DNA from: Roseinatronobacter sp. S2
Lineage (GTDB): Bacteria; Pseudomonadota; Alphaproteobacteria; Rhodobacterales; Rhodobacteraceae
Assembly: GCF_029581395.1 (NCBI RefSeq)
Contig: NZ_CP121113.1
Coordinates: 3,158,001 to 3,222,000 of the forward strand
Length of the DNA: 64,000 bases
Direction: 5' to 3'
The translations under genes were made by a program, and so were the position numbers. The stretch's first letter is position 1. Every line of letters begins with the position of its first letter. The notes beneath the pieces were generated by a model. That model was given only the letters and a program-made list of their open reading frames with translations, searched no databases and had not been told where the DNA came from. Positions 25,858 through 34,018 of this stretch are shown in pieces.

Positions 25858-26931
25858 GTGAAAGACAGCGGACAGACAGATCACCCCATCAAGCAACGCA
25901 TCACGCTGGACGCGATTTCCGCGCAAAGCAACGAAGCGGCACATCATGCCAGACGAAGCGTTGCCAATATCAGTAAGATCACCGTCCAAATGAAAATGCT
26001 GGCAATCAATGCCAAGATCGAAGCCGCAAGGGCCGGTCAGATCGGGCGTGGTTTTTCGGTGGTCGCCGACGAAGTTGCCGCCGTCGGTGCAGAAATAAAT
26101 GCGATCGCACAGGATGTTCAGGCACAACTGTCCCGCAGGCTTGCCGATCTCAACGCACTTGTCGCGGCGATGGAGCGGGAAAGCACAGGCGACAGGTTGA
26201 TTGACCTTGCCTTCACCGCTGTCGACACGATTGACCGCAATCTGTACGAGCGAACCTGCGATGTCCGTTGGTGGGCCACAGACTCCGCTTTTGTATCGGC
26301 CCTGGCCAATCCTGAAGCGCCAACACTGGGCCGCGCGACAAAACGCCTTGGCGTCATTCTGGATGCTTACAACATCTACATTGATTTATGGATTGCAGAT
26401 CGCAATGGTCGCATTCTGGCCAATGCGCGGCCCACAGAATTCAATGTCACAGGCAAATCAGTCAGCGACCTGCCATGGTTTTGCGCAACACTGAAGCAAG
26501 CGTCCGGCGATGAATTCACCGCGGGCGAGGTTGAGGTTGTTCGCTCGGGCTTTCTGTCGGGCAGGGAAACCATTTCCTATGCATGCACCATCCGCGAGAA
26601 TGGCGACAAACGCGGGCGCATCCTGGGCGTCATGGCAACCAACTTCGATTGGCAATCACAAGCGAATTCGATTGTCGGTTCCCTGCGCATGGATGACACC
26701 ATGCGGAAGCGGAACACACGCGCCCTTTTGATCGATCGTCACCACAGGGTTATCGCTGCTTCGGACGGGATGGGCGTGCTAACCGAGAAGGTGATCATCC
26801 CTGACGGAATGGACCAGAAATCAGGCTACTATATCTCAGGGAGCAAGCTAATCTGCTTCCATACAACCGAAGGGTTTGAAACTTACGCAGGGCTTGGCTG
26901 GAAGGGTGTTGTCATGCAGGATATTGCCTGA
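25858..26931 (+). CDS. Soluble chemoreceptor-type protein with C-terminal Cache-like sensor
   Basis: A 357-residue cytosolic protein. The N-terminal part (about 15-115) is a short MCP signalling hairpin; ISKITVQMKMLAINAKIEAA followed by RAGQIGRGFSVVADEVAAVG is the receptor tip. Residues about 145-340 look like a PDC/Cache sensor (YNIYIDLWIADRNGRILANA, GKSVSDLPWF, RILGVMATNFDWQSQANSIV). No membrane span is present, and the order is the reverse of a standard MCP. The hairpin is much shorter than normal. GTG 25858 with AAGAGG is preferred to an upstream start that would translate through the hairpin. No other chemotaxis genes are in the window. Signal unknown. Confidence 0.75.
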   Translation: MKDSGQTDHPIKQRITLDAISAQSNEAAHHARRSVANISKITVQMKMLAINAKIEAARAGQIGRGFSVVADEVAAVGAEINAIAQDVQAQLSRRLADLNALVAAMERESTGDRLIDLAFTAVDTIDRNLYERTCDVRWWATDSAFVSALANPEAPTLGRATKRLGVILDAYNIYIDLWIADRNGRILANARPTEFNVTGKSVSDLPWFCATLKQASGDEFTAGEVEVVRSGFLSGRETISYACTIRENGDKRGRILGVMATNFDWQSQANSIVGSLRMDDTMRKRNTRALLIDRHHRVIAASDGMGVLTEKVIIPDGMDQKSGYYISGSKLICFHTTEGFETYAGLGWKGVVMQDIA

Positions 26932-27020
26932 CGTCACTGACGATGCATGCGCCACACCCTGTTTGTCGGCACAAAAACCAAGGTGCCATAAAAGCACCTT
27001 GGAAAAATCTTGCGCATGTC

Positions 27021-27608
27021 TTAGCTGCGTGCCGCCATCGTTGCGCGCGTCCACCAGTCCAATTCATCCAGCATCGCATCGGCAGACCCGCCAATAGACC
27101 CTTCAATTTCTGATATCGGCTTGGATTGCCCGCCCAACGGGTGGACCGCGAAAAAGTCGCTGCCGCCGATATGCACAGCCGAACGGGTGGACACCATTTG
27201 CAGTTCAATGCCGATGGTGCGCAGGTGTTCCGCCGCGCGCGTGCCACCGACAGACCCGTAGCTGACAATCCCGAACGCCTTGCGGTTCCACTCGACATAG
27301 GCCTGATCCAGCGCGTTTTTCAGCGCGCCGGTGATGGAGCGGTTGTATTCCGGCGTCACGAAGATGAATGCGTCAAATTGGCCGATTTTTTCCTGCCACG
27401 CCTTGGCTTTTGTGTCCTCAGACGGGGCCCATGCGTTCGATGCGACTTCGTTGAACAAGGGAAGGTCGAAATCCTTCAGGTCGAGATACTCGACATCCCA
27501 GCCGTCACGCGCTTGTGCACGTTCCAAAATCCATTTTGCGGGGGTTTCGCCGAAGCGGGAGTCGCGGGTGCTGCCCAGAATGACAGCGATACGAGGTGTT
27601 ACGGACAT
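27021..27608 (-). CDS. NADPH-dependent FMN reductase family protein
   Basis: A 195-residue flavodoxin-like protein of the NADPH_FMN_red family. The FMN phosphate loop is ILGSTRDSRFGETPAKWILE (about residues 8-27), and the flavin ring loop is FVTPEYNRSITGALKNALD (about 78-96), with YGSVGGTRAAEHLR following. Members reduce FMN, quinones, azo dyes or chromate. The ATG at 27608 with AAAGGCGC upstream is chosen because the longer frame adds a non-family cysteine-rich stretch. It is convergent with the chemoreceptor gene and divergent from the surface lipoprotein gene. Partner unknown. Confidence 0.9.
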   Translation of the reverse strand: MSVTPRIAVILGSTRDSRFGETPAKWILERAQARDGWDVEYLDLKDFDLPLFNEVASNAWAPSEDTKAKAWQEKIGQFDAFIFVTPEYNRSITGALKNALDQAYVEWNRKAFGIVSYGSVGGTRAAEHLRTIGIELQMVSTRSAVHIGGSDFFAVHPLGGQSKPISEIEGSIGGSADAMLDELDWWTRATMAARS

Positions 27609-27738
27609 GATGCGCCTTTGTGTTTTTGTTGCAACTGATACACTCACACTTAACCATTCGATTTTTCTGGCAAAGGCAGAGTTATGCACATCGGCTGTGC
27701 GGAAATATACACACCCGCAGCACCGACGGGGACACCCG

Positions 27739-27770
27739 ATTGCGGCATAAATTGTTTCCAATGCCGCAAT
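27739..27770. promoter_or_regulatory. Perfect inverted repeat in the divergent gap
   Basis: ATTGCGGCAT (27739-27748) and ATGCCGCAAT (27761-27770) form a ten-base perfect inverted repeat around 12 bases. It is within the 255-base gap between the FMN reductase and the surface lipoprotein gene. It may be an operator or a hairpin; no U-run. The remainder of the gap is AT-rich with no gene. Confidence 0.5.
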
Positions 27771-27863
27771 ATTGCACCAGCTAAACCCTTATTGTTACCC
27801 ATTTTGAACATGTTTTGCCTTCATCAGATGTTCAGGCATTTTTGATCTGAAGGGGCTTTGGCC

Positions 27864-28790
27864 ATGTGGCGCGCATTCACTGTTTCCTGTTTCGCAATTA
27901 TCACCCTGTCAGCTTGCGGGGATGAAGGCGGCGCGCCAACAAGCAGCGCGCCCGGCGCCCGCGCAGGCGCTGTTGCCAGCGGAAGTGCCAGCAACACCCT
28001 GACCCAATCAGGCCAAGGAAATTCAGGGGGCGTATTGGCACGCGACGGACAAGCCCCCGTCGCCGGTGTGGAAGCGACAATGACATATAACGCCGCGGGG
28101 CGCGGCAGCGGGGCGCGCGTGGATTTTCACAACGGCCCGATGGTTGGTGTCAGCGTTCAGTGCGACCGCGCGGGCGGTGGTGCGACAGTGCATGAATGTG
28201 CCGCAACAAATGCCCAAAGCGCCTATCTGGTCAATGAACTAAGTGGCGTTCATTCCTATACAGGCGCGTTCGCCGTCAACGGTTATGGCGTGGCTCAGGA
28301 TCAGAACGGGTTTGTTGCAATTCATTCCGGTCCGGGCGCGTCCGATCCTGTGCGATTGCCTGGTGCTGCTGTCACTTACACGGGGCAATTCCAGTCGGGC
28401 GCCAGCCTGATCAGTGGCGGCAACCGTTTTGCCGGACGGGCCACCGGAAGCGTTGTCTTGGATGCAGATTTTGCCGCAGGCCAGTTGTCCGGCCAGTTCA
28501 ACGGCACGTTGCGCGATGATGCGACCGGCCTGACAACCGGACTGAACGCAGGCTTCCAGAACGCAGCGGTGGACCCGAATGCGCGCTTTTTCAACACCGC
28601 CGACACAACCTTCTCCTATGGCGGGAAGCAGGCTTGGGGCGAATTGGACGGCGCGTTCTACGGGCCAAATGCCGAAGAAGCCGCAGGCACATTCGGCTTT
28701 GGCAACGCACTGGGCGGCATGAGCGGGGTTATGATCGGCTGTTCGGAATACACCGGGACCAATTGTATCGCGCCAACCCCCAGATTCTGA
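27864..28790 (+). CDS. Transferrin-binding-protein-like surface lipoprotein
   Basis: A 308-residue lipoprotein. The signal [20 protein letters not shown] ends in a lipobox (LSAC), giving lipidation at about Cys18. A Ser/Ala/Gly-rich linker follows. The C-terminal half (about 190-300) is a TbpB-type beta-barrel: [20 protein letters not shown] and [19 protein letters not shown] are typical of TbpB-like or Slam-dependent surface lipoproteins. The ATG at 27864 with GAAGGGG is preferred over the TTG at 27858. No TonB receptor or Slam gene is adjacent, so the ligand is unknown. It lies between cobS and cobT but need not be linked to cobalamin. Confidence 0.82.
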   Translation: MWRAFTVSCFAIITLSACGDEGGAPTSSAPGARAGAVASGSASNTLTQSGQGNSGGVLARDGQAPVAGVEATMTYNAAGRGSGARVDFHNGPMVGVSVQCDRAGGGATVHECAATNAQSAYLVNELSGVHSYTGAFAVNGYGVAQDQNGFVAIHSGPGASDPVRLPGAAVTYTGQFQSGASLISGGNRFAGRATGSVVLDADFAAGQLSGQFNGTLRDDATGLTTGLNAGFQNAAVDPNARFFNTADTTFSYGGKQAWGELDGAFYGPNAEEAAGTFGFGNALGGMSGVMIGCSEYTGTNCIAPTPRF

Positions 28791-28867
28791 TCGTAGCGGC
28801 GCTTTCTTTTCCGCATGCTCTGGTCTATCTCTGGGGGGACCGCCTCAGCAACAAGAGCACGCCGCGC

Positions 28868-30736
28868 ATGAACCGCACCGACAACCCCGCCGACCCGTTC
28901 AAAAAAGCGCTGTCAGACGCGACACGCACAATGGCCGATCAGCGCGAAATGACGGTCACCTATTCGGTGGACCCCCCCGGCGTTAGTGGCGACACCATGC
29001 GCCTGCCACAGGTCACACGCCGCATGACGCGCGAAGAAGTGTTGCTGGCGCGCGGCACCGCCGACACGCTGGCCTTGCGGCTGCGCTTTCATGATGATGC
29101 CACGCATACACGCTATCTGCCCGAAGGCCAGATGGCGCGCGACCTGTATCAGGCGATGGAAGATGCGCGTTGCGAAGCGGTTGGTGCGCGCCACATGCCC
29201 GGCACGGCCAAGAATATCGATGCACGCATTTCGCATGACGCCACGCGCAAGGGCTATGCCCAGATCCGCGACCGTCAGGATGCCCCCTTGCCCGTGGCTG
29301 CAAGCTACATGATCCGCGAACTGGCCACGGGCCGCACCTTGCCCCAAGGGGCGGATCAGGTGCTTAATCTGTGGCGCGGTTTCATCGAGGAACGCGCGGG
29401 GGGCACGCTGGACGGGCTGGAGAGCGTTTTGGGCGACCAGACGGCATTCGCCCGTTTTGCCCGCAAGATGATCGAAGATCTGGGCTATGGCGACCAGCTT
29501 GGCGATGATCCCGACGATACCGGCGATCAGGATGACGCCACAGACACCGAGGCCGAGGACCAGCCTGAAGAACAGGACACCCCCGACAGCACCGGACAGG
29601 ACGAGCAATCCGACGAGAACAGCGAAGAAGACAGCGCCGCGCAGGACAGCGCACAGGCAGATGCAGCCCTTGATCAGGACGCCAGCGATGAGATGTCGGA
29701 CGACGCCGACATGCCCGAAGGCGAAGCGCCGCTTGATCCGCCACCGCCCCCCCCACATTCGGAAGCAAGCGCCGAATACAAGGTGTTCAGCACCGCATTT
29801 GATGAAGAAATCCGTGCCGAGGATCTGGCCGATCCGGTAGAACTGGAACGCCTGCGCGCCTATCTGGACCAACAGCTGGAACCCCTGAAGGGGGCTGTGT
29901 CACGGCTGGCCAACAAGTTGCAGCGCCGCCTTCAGGCACAGCAAAACCGGTCATGGCTGTTTGATCTGGAAGAAGGTATCCTTGATGCGGGCCGCCTGGC
30001 GCGGGTTGTCGCAAACCCAACCACGCCCCTGTCGTTCAAGCAGGAAAAAGACACGGAATTCCGCGATACTGTGGTGACATTGCTGCTGGACAATTCGGGG
30101 TCGATGCGCGGTCGTCCCATCTCGATCGCGGCTATTTGCGCCGATGTTCTGGCCCGCACGCTGGAGCGGTGCAACGTGAAGGTCGAAATTCTGGGCTTCA
30201 CAACCCGCGCCTGGAAAGGCGGGCAGTCGCGTGAACGCTGGCTGGGCGAAGGGCGCAGCGCGCAACCCGGCCGCCTGAATGATCTGCGCCACATCATCTA
30301 CAAACAGGCCGACGCGCCGTGGCGGCGTGTGCGCCCCAATCTGGGCCTGATGATGAAAGAAGGGCTGCTGAAGGAAAACATTGATGGCGAGGCACTTGAA
30401 TGGGCACACCGGCGCATGTTGGCCCGCCCCGAGGCCCGCAAAATCCTGATGGTCATTTCCGATGGCGCGCCGGTGGACGATTCAACCCTGTCGGTGAATG
30501 CGGCCAATTATCTGGAACGGCATCTGCGCGATGTCATTGCGCTGGTCGAACGCCGTCGCGCGGTGGAACTGCTGGCAATCGGGATCGGGCATGATGTGAC
30601 GCGCTATTATGAACGCGCCGTCACCATCACCGATGTCGAACAGCTGGCGGGTGCGATGACCGAACAACTGGCAGCCCTTTTTGACAAAGATCCGCGCGCC
30701 CGCGCCAGATTCAGCGGCATCAAACGCGCGATGTAG
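28868..30736 (+). CDS. cobT: Cobaltochelatase subunit CobT
   Basis: A 622-residue subunit that with CobS forms the AAA+ motor for cobalt chelation. Residues about 215-290 are a highly acidic low-complexity segment (Asp/Glu/Gln/Ser-rich) typical of CobT. The C-terminal von Willebrand A domain has the MIDAS motif [16 protein letters not shown] at about residue 400, and [17 protein letters not shown] near 540. The ATG at 28868 starts the family N terminus; the longer frame reads through the preceding lipoprotein gene in another frame. cobS lies about 3.1 kb upstream on the same strand. Confidence 0.94.
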   Translation: MNRTDNPADPFKKALSDATRTMADQREMTVTYSVDPPGVSGDTMRLPQVTRRMTREEVLLARGTADTLALRLRFHDDATHTRYLPEGQMARDLYQAMEDARCEAVGARHMPGTAKNIDARISHDATRKGYAQIRDRQDAPLPVAASYMIRELATGRTLPQGADQVLNLWRGFIEERAGGTLDGLESVLGDQTAFARFARKMIEDLGYGDQLGDDPDDTGDQDDATDTEAEDQPEEQDTPDSTGQDEQSDENSEEDSAAQDSAQADAALDQDASDEMSDDADMPEGEAPLDPPPPPPHSEASAEYKVFSTAFDEEIRAEDLADPVELERLRAYLDQQLEPLKGAVSRLANKLQRRLQAQQNRSWLFDLEEGILDAGRLARVVANPTTPLSFKQEKDTEFRDTVVTLLLDNSGSMRGRPISIAAICADVLARTLERCNVKVEILGFTTRAWKGGQSRERWLGEGRSAQPGRLNDLRHIIYKQADAPWRRVRPNLGLMMKEGLLKENIDGEALEWAHRRMLARPEARKILMVISDGAPVDDSTLSVNAANYLERHLRDVIALVERRRAVELLAIGIGHDVTRYYERAVTITDVEQLAGAMTEQLAALFDKDPRARARFSGIKRAM

Positions 30737-30751
30737 CCTTATCGTCGGGCG

Positions 30752-31447
30752 TTATCCGCCCATAGCGTAGCCTGCGCCGCGGACGGTGCGGATGGGGTCG
30801 GGGTGGCCTGTGGTGCACAGGGTTTTGCGCAGCCGGCCCACATGCACATCCACCGTGCGCGTGTCGATATAGATGTCGCGCCCCCAGACGCGGTCCAGCA
30901 GCGCCTCTCGGGTCCAGACCTTGCCGGGGCGTTCCATAAACGCCCCCAGCAGCCGGAATTCCGTCGGACCCAGATGCACCGCAACCCCGCCGCGCGTCAC
31001 GCGGTAGCTGTCGGGGTCCAGCCGGATGTCGCCATATTCCAGCGCCTGCCCGCTGGCCACAGGCCGCAGGCGGCGCAGATTGGCGCGCACCCGTGCCACC
31101 AGTTCGGCCACCGAATAGGGTTTGACAATGTAATCATCCGCGCCGGTATCCAGGCCGCGCACGCGGTCGCTTTCTTCCGACCGGGCCGATACCATGATCA
31201 CCGCCGCATCGCGCCCTTCCGCGCTGGCCTTGATCTGGCGGCAGGCTTCCAGCCCCGACAGGCGCGGCAGCATCCAGTCCAGCAACACCACATCGGGGCC
31301 TTGCTCGGCCACGGCAAGAACCGCTTCCTCGCCATCCTTGGCGGTCGCGATGCGAAACCCCGCCGCCTTCAGGTTATAGCTTAACAGCGCCAGCTGCGCG
31401 GGTTCGTCATCGACAATCAGGATCAGCGGCGTGGCGGCGTCAGACAT
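30752..31447 (-). CDS. phoB: Phosphate regulon response regulator PhoB
   Basis: A 231-residue OmpR/PhoB-family regulator. The receiver domain has acidic residues in IVDDEP (12-16), the phosphorylated Asp57 in VVLLDWMLP and a lysine in IVKPYS. The winged helix (about 135-230) ends with WTREALLDRVWG, DVHVGRLRKTL and IRTVRGAGYAM. Phosphorylated by PhoR, it activates phosphate-starvation genes through Pho boxes. It starts four bases after the phoU stop, so it is cotranscribed. The start at 31447 fits the family N terminus. No pst genes are present. Confidence 0.93.
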   Translation of the reverse strand: MSDAATPLILIVDDEPAQLALLSYNLKAAGFRIATAKDGEEAVLAVAEQGPDVVLLDWMLPRLSGLEACRQIKASAEGRDAAVIMVSARSEESDRVRGLDTGADDYIVKPYSVAELVARVRANLRRLRPVASGQALEYGDIRLDPDSYRVTRGGVAVHLGPTEFRLLGAFMERPGKVWTREALLDRVWGRDIYIDTRTVDVHVGRLRKTLCTTGHPDPIRTVRGAGYAMGG

Positions 31448-31451
31448 CACA

Positions 31452-32159
31452 TCACTCTTTCGGGGTATCAATCAGGGCGGTCGAATGGCCCTTCTCGCGC
31501 GCTTCCGCAGGGCGGCCCTCGGCCACGAAAATCACCTGCTCGGCCCCATGCGTCACCAGATCGCCCATCCGTTCGATGTTCTTGGCAATAAACACATAAT
31601 GCAGGCAGGGCGTGATATTGCGCGGGTCTTCCATCATATGCGTGATGAATTCGCGAAACAGCGCATTGGTCATGTCATCCACTTCGACATCGCGCGCAAT
31701 CACATCGCGTGCAAGGCCCGCATCCATGCGCGAAAATGCATCCAGCATGTCCTTCAGCATCTGGCCCACCAGACGCGACTGGCGCCGCAGCGCACCTGCG
31801 GCCCCGTCAATCACAGGCGATGAAATCAGCACCGGCACACGCTTGGCCATGTTCTTGGCGTAATCGCCCAGACGCTCCAGCTCGCCCGCCATTTTCATCA
31901 CCGCCACGGCCGCGCGCAGATCATCCGCCTGCGGCTGGCGCAGCGCCAGAAGGCGCACAACCTGCGCGTTAATCTCCTCTTCAGACGCATCAATCAGCTT
32001 GTCGCCCTGCACAACCTGCGCCGCCAGATCCTCGTCCCGCCCCTCCAACGCGCGCGAGGCGTTCAGGATCGCATCCTCCACCTGCCCGCCCATCGTCAGG
32101 ACATTCAGACGGATCGCGTCAAGATCACGGTCAAAAGACGAAAGCGTATGCGGTTTCAT
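31452..32159 (-). CDS. phoU: Phosphate signalling protein PhoU
   Basis: A 235-residue all-helical protein with two PhoU repeats; GELERLGDYAKNMAKRVP (about 100-117) and AKNIERMGDLVTHGAEQVIF (about 195-214) carry the conserved E-R-x-G-D metal-binding motifs. PhoU represses PhoR-PhoB signalling when phosphate is plentiful, normally through the PstSCAB transporter. A Pho box lies 43 bases upstream, giving phoU-phoB their own phosphate-controlled promoter. It follows phoR after a 105-base gap where pstSCAB is usually found. Confidence 0.94.
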   Translation of the reverse strand: MKPHTLSSFDRDLDAIRLNVLTMGGQVEDAILNASRALEGRDEDLAAQVVQGDKLIDASEEEINAQVVRLLALRQPQADDLRAAVAVMKMAGELERLGDYAKNMAKRVPVLISSPVIDGAAGALRRQSRLVGQMLKDMLDAFSRMDAGLARDVIARDVEVDDMTNALFREFITHMMEDPRNITPCLHYVFIAKNIERMGDLVTHGAEQVIFVAEGRPAEAREKGHSTALIDTPKE

Positions 32160-32201
32160 GGCAAGGGTCCTTTTGGTTCAAACGCTGCATAAACCCACTA
32201 T

Positions 32202-32219
32202 GTGACAGTTGCATGACAA
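32202..32219 (-). promoter_or_regulatory. Pho box in front of phoU-phoB
   Basis: On the minus strand TTGTCAT, GCAA, CTGTCAC gives two seven-base repeats with a four-base spacer, closely matching the PhoB site CTGTCAT-N4-CTGTCAC. It is 43 bases upstream of the phoU start. This predicts a promoter activated by PhoB and positive autoregulation of phoB. Confidence 0.75.
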
Positions 32220-32264
32220 GGGGCCCGCAGGGGCCCGCGCACAGACCACCATATACCCGATACA

Positions 32265-33308
32265 TCACCGCACAGGCAGAATAACACCGGCACGCACCCC
32301 AGCGCCAACACTGCTTTCAATGACCAGACGCCCGCGATGGCGCGACATGATGTGCTTGACGATCGCAAGCCCAAGTCCGGTGCCACCGCTGTCGCGCGCG
32401 CGCCCCTTGTCGACCCTGTAGAAGCGTTCAGTCAGACGCGGAATATAAACCGGATCAATCCCTTCGCCAAAATCACGCACATTCACTTGCAATACCGGCC
32501 CGTCGAAACCGTGCATGTCAGCGAAGACACGCGCATCAATCTCGACCCGCCCGCCACTGCTGCCATATTTCACCGCATTCTCGATCAGGTTGCTGAAGAC
32601 CTGCACAAGCTGGTCATGATCCCCCGGAACCTGCGGCAAGTCCGGTGGCAGATCGCAGACCACCTCCATCCCGGCGGCGGTGATGCGTGGGCGCAGCGCC
32701 GCCAATGTGGCATGCAGGACCGCATCGACAGCCACGGGGGCGCGCGGGCGTATTTTTGCCACCGCTTCCACCCGCGACAGCGACAACAGGTCCGCCACCA
32801 GCCCCGTCATGCGCGCCGCCTGATCGGACATGATGCCCAGAAATTCTGCGCGGGCAGTCGGATCATCGCCCGCAGGCCCCTGAAGCGTTTCGATAAACCC
32901 CGCAAGCACCGTCAGGGGAGAGCGCAATTCATGGCTGACATTTGCCACAAAATCACGCCTTTGCGCACTTGCCGCTTCAATGTCGGACACATCGCGCAGG
33001 CTGATGACCAGACCGCGCCCTGCCATCCGCCGCGCGGTGACTTGCCAAATGGTTTCGACGGCAACGCCGGTGGCGGTGAAATTGGCCTGCCCGCCATCGG
33101 CACCGGACAAGGCGTGTTCCAGCATGGCTGTCACTTCGGGCTGGCGCAAATGCGCGCGCAACGGCGCGCCCTGAATGCGGGCGCCAAACAGATCGAGCGC
33201 GGCAGAATTGGCCGCCGTGACAATGCCGCTGTCATCCACCAGCAGAACCGGCTGCGGCAGGGCCGACATCAGCGAAGCTACCAGATCGTTGTTGTTCTGC
33301 TCACTCAT
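32265..33308 (-). CDS. phoR: Phosphate regulon sensor kinase PhoR
   Basis: A 347-residue histidine kinase. Residues about 10-110 are a PAS-like sensor (ALPQPVLLVDDSGIVTAANS). The dimerisation box is RRDFVANVSHELRSPLTVLA with His126, followed by catalytic motifs LIENAVKYG (N box), VRDFGEGI (G1) and GGTGLGLAIVKHIMSRH (G2). No membrane span is visible; PhoR of alphaproteobacteria usually has N-terminal spans, so this one may be soluble or reach the membrane through partners. It precedes phoU and phoB; pst genes are missing. The start at 33308 is chosen from the family-like beginning; 33329 is possible. Confidence 0.87.
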   Translation of the reverse strand: MSEQNNNDLVASLMSALPQPVLLVDDSGIVTAANSAALDLFGARIQGAPLRAHLRQPEVTAMLEHALSGADGGQANFTATGVAVETIWQVTARRMAGRGLVISLRDVSDIEAASAQRRDFVANVSHELRSPLTVLAGFIETLQGPAGDDPTARAEFLGIMSDQAARMTGLVADLLSLSRVEAVAKIRPRAPVAVDAVLHATLAALRPRITAAGMEVVCDLPPDLPQVPGDHDQLVQVFSNLIENAVKYGSSGGRVEIDARVFADMHGFDGPVLQVNVRDFGEGIDPVYIPRLTERFYRVDKGRARDSGGTGLGLAIVKHIMSRHRGRLVIESSVGAGVRAGVILPVR

Positions 33309-33444
33309 CCCACCCTGCCTAGACCGCAATATTGCGCGCCATCAAGGGGCCGCCCCCTGCCCGCGACCGGCCACGGGGGGCGACTTACCACATCGGGGGC
33401 CTGCGCGCCTGTCAGACACCCGATCCTTGCACCGGCCCGACCAG

Positions 33445-34008
33445 CTATTTTGTCCCACGCGCCAAGGCCGCGACACCTGTGCGCGCCACTTCCGTCAGCC
33501 CCAAGGGCTGCATCAGCACCGCGAAGGCATCCACCTTTTCCGGTGTGCCGGTCATTTCAAAGATGAAACTTTCCAGCGTGGAATCGACCACATTGGCGCG
33601 GAAGATTTCGGCCAGCCGCAGCGCTTCGATCCGGTGTTCGCCCTTGCCCTGCACCTTGAACAACGCCAATTCACGCTGCACGGACGGGCCTTCAACGGTC
33701 AGGTCATGCACTTCATGCACAACGACCATGCGTTCCAGCTGCGCCTTGATCTGGGTTATCACCTGCGGCGTGCCGGATGTGACGACCGTAATGCGCGAAC
33801 GGTGGCCCAGATGGTCCACCTCGGCCACGGTCAGGCTGTCGATATTGTAGCCGCGCGCCGAAAACAGCCCGATGACACGGGCCAGCACACCCGATTCATT
33901 GTCGACACTGACCGCAAGCGTGTGGGTTTCGATCATTTCCGCATTCGGGTCGCGCAGGTCATAGGCGGAATGCTTGGACGAGCCTTTTTTGATTTGTAGG
34001 GGGGACAT
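33445..34008 (-). CDS. ilvN: Acetolactate synthase small (regulatory) subunit
   Basis: A 187-residue regulatory subunit that confers valine feedback control on acetolactate synthase. The N-terminal ACT domain starts around residue 27 (THTLAVSVDNESGVLARVIG, LFSARGYNIDSLTVAEVDHL), and the second ACT-like half contains ELALFKVQGKGEHRIEALRL and FIFEMTGTPEKVDAFAVLMQ. An N-terminal extension of about 25 residues is usual in Rhodobacterales. It starts ten bases after the large-subunit stop and is cotranscribed under the attenuator upstream of the large subunit. Confidence 0.95.
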   Translation of the reverse strand: MSPLQIKKGSSKHSAYDLRDPNAEMIETHTLAVSVDNESGVLARVIGLFSARGYNIDSLTVAEVDHLGHRSRITVVTSGTPQVITQIKAQLERMVVVHEVHDLTVEGPSVQRELALFKVQGKGEHRIEALRLAEIFRANVVDSTLESFIFEMTGTPEKVDAFAVLMQPLGLTEVARTGVAALARGTK

Positions 34009-34018
34009 TTCTTGCTCC

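Noticed and set aside
28634..28867. Upstream extension of the cobT frame
   Set aside because: It reads the lipoprotein gene in another frame. The family N terminus begins at 28868.
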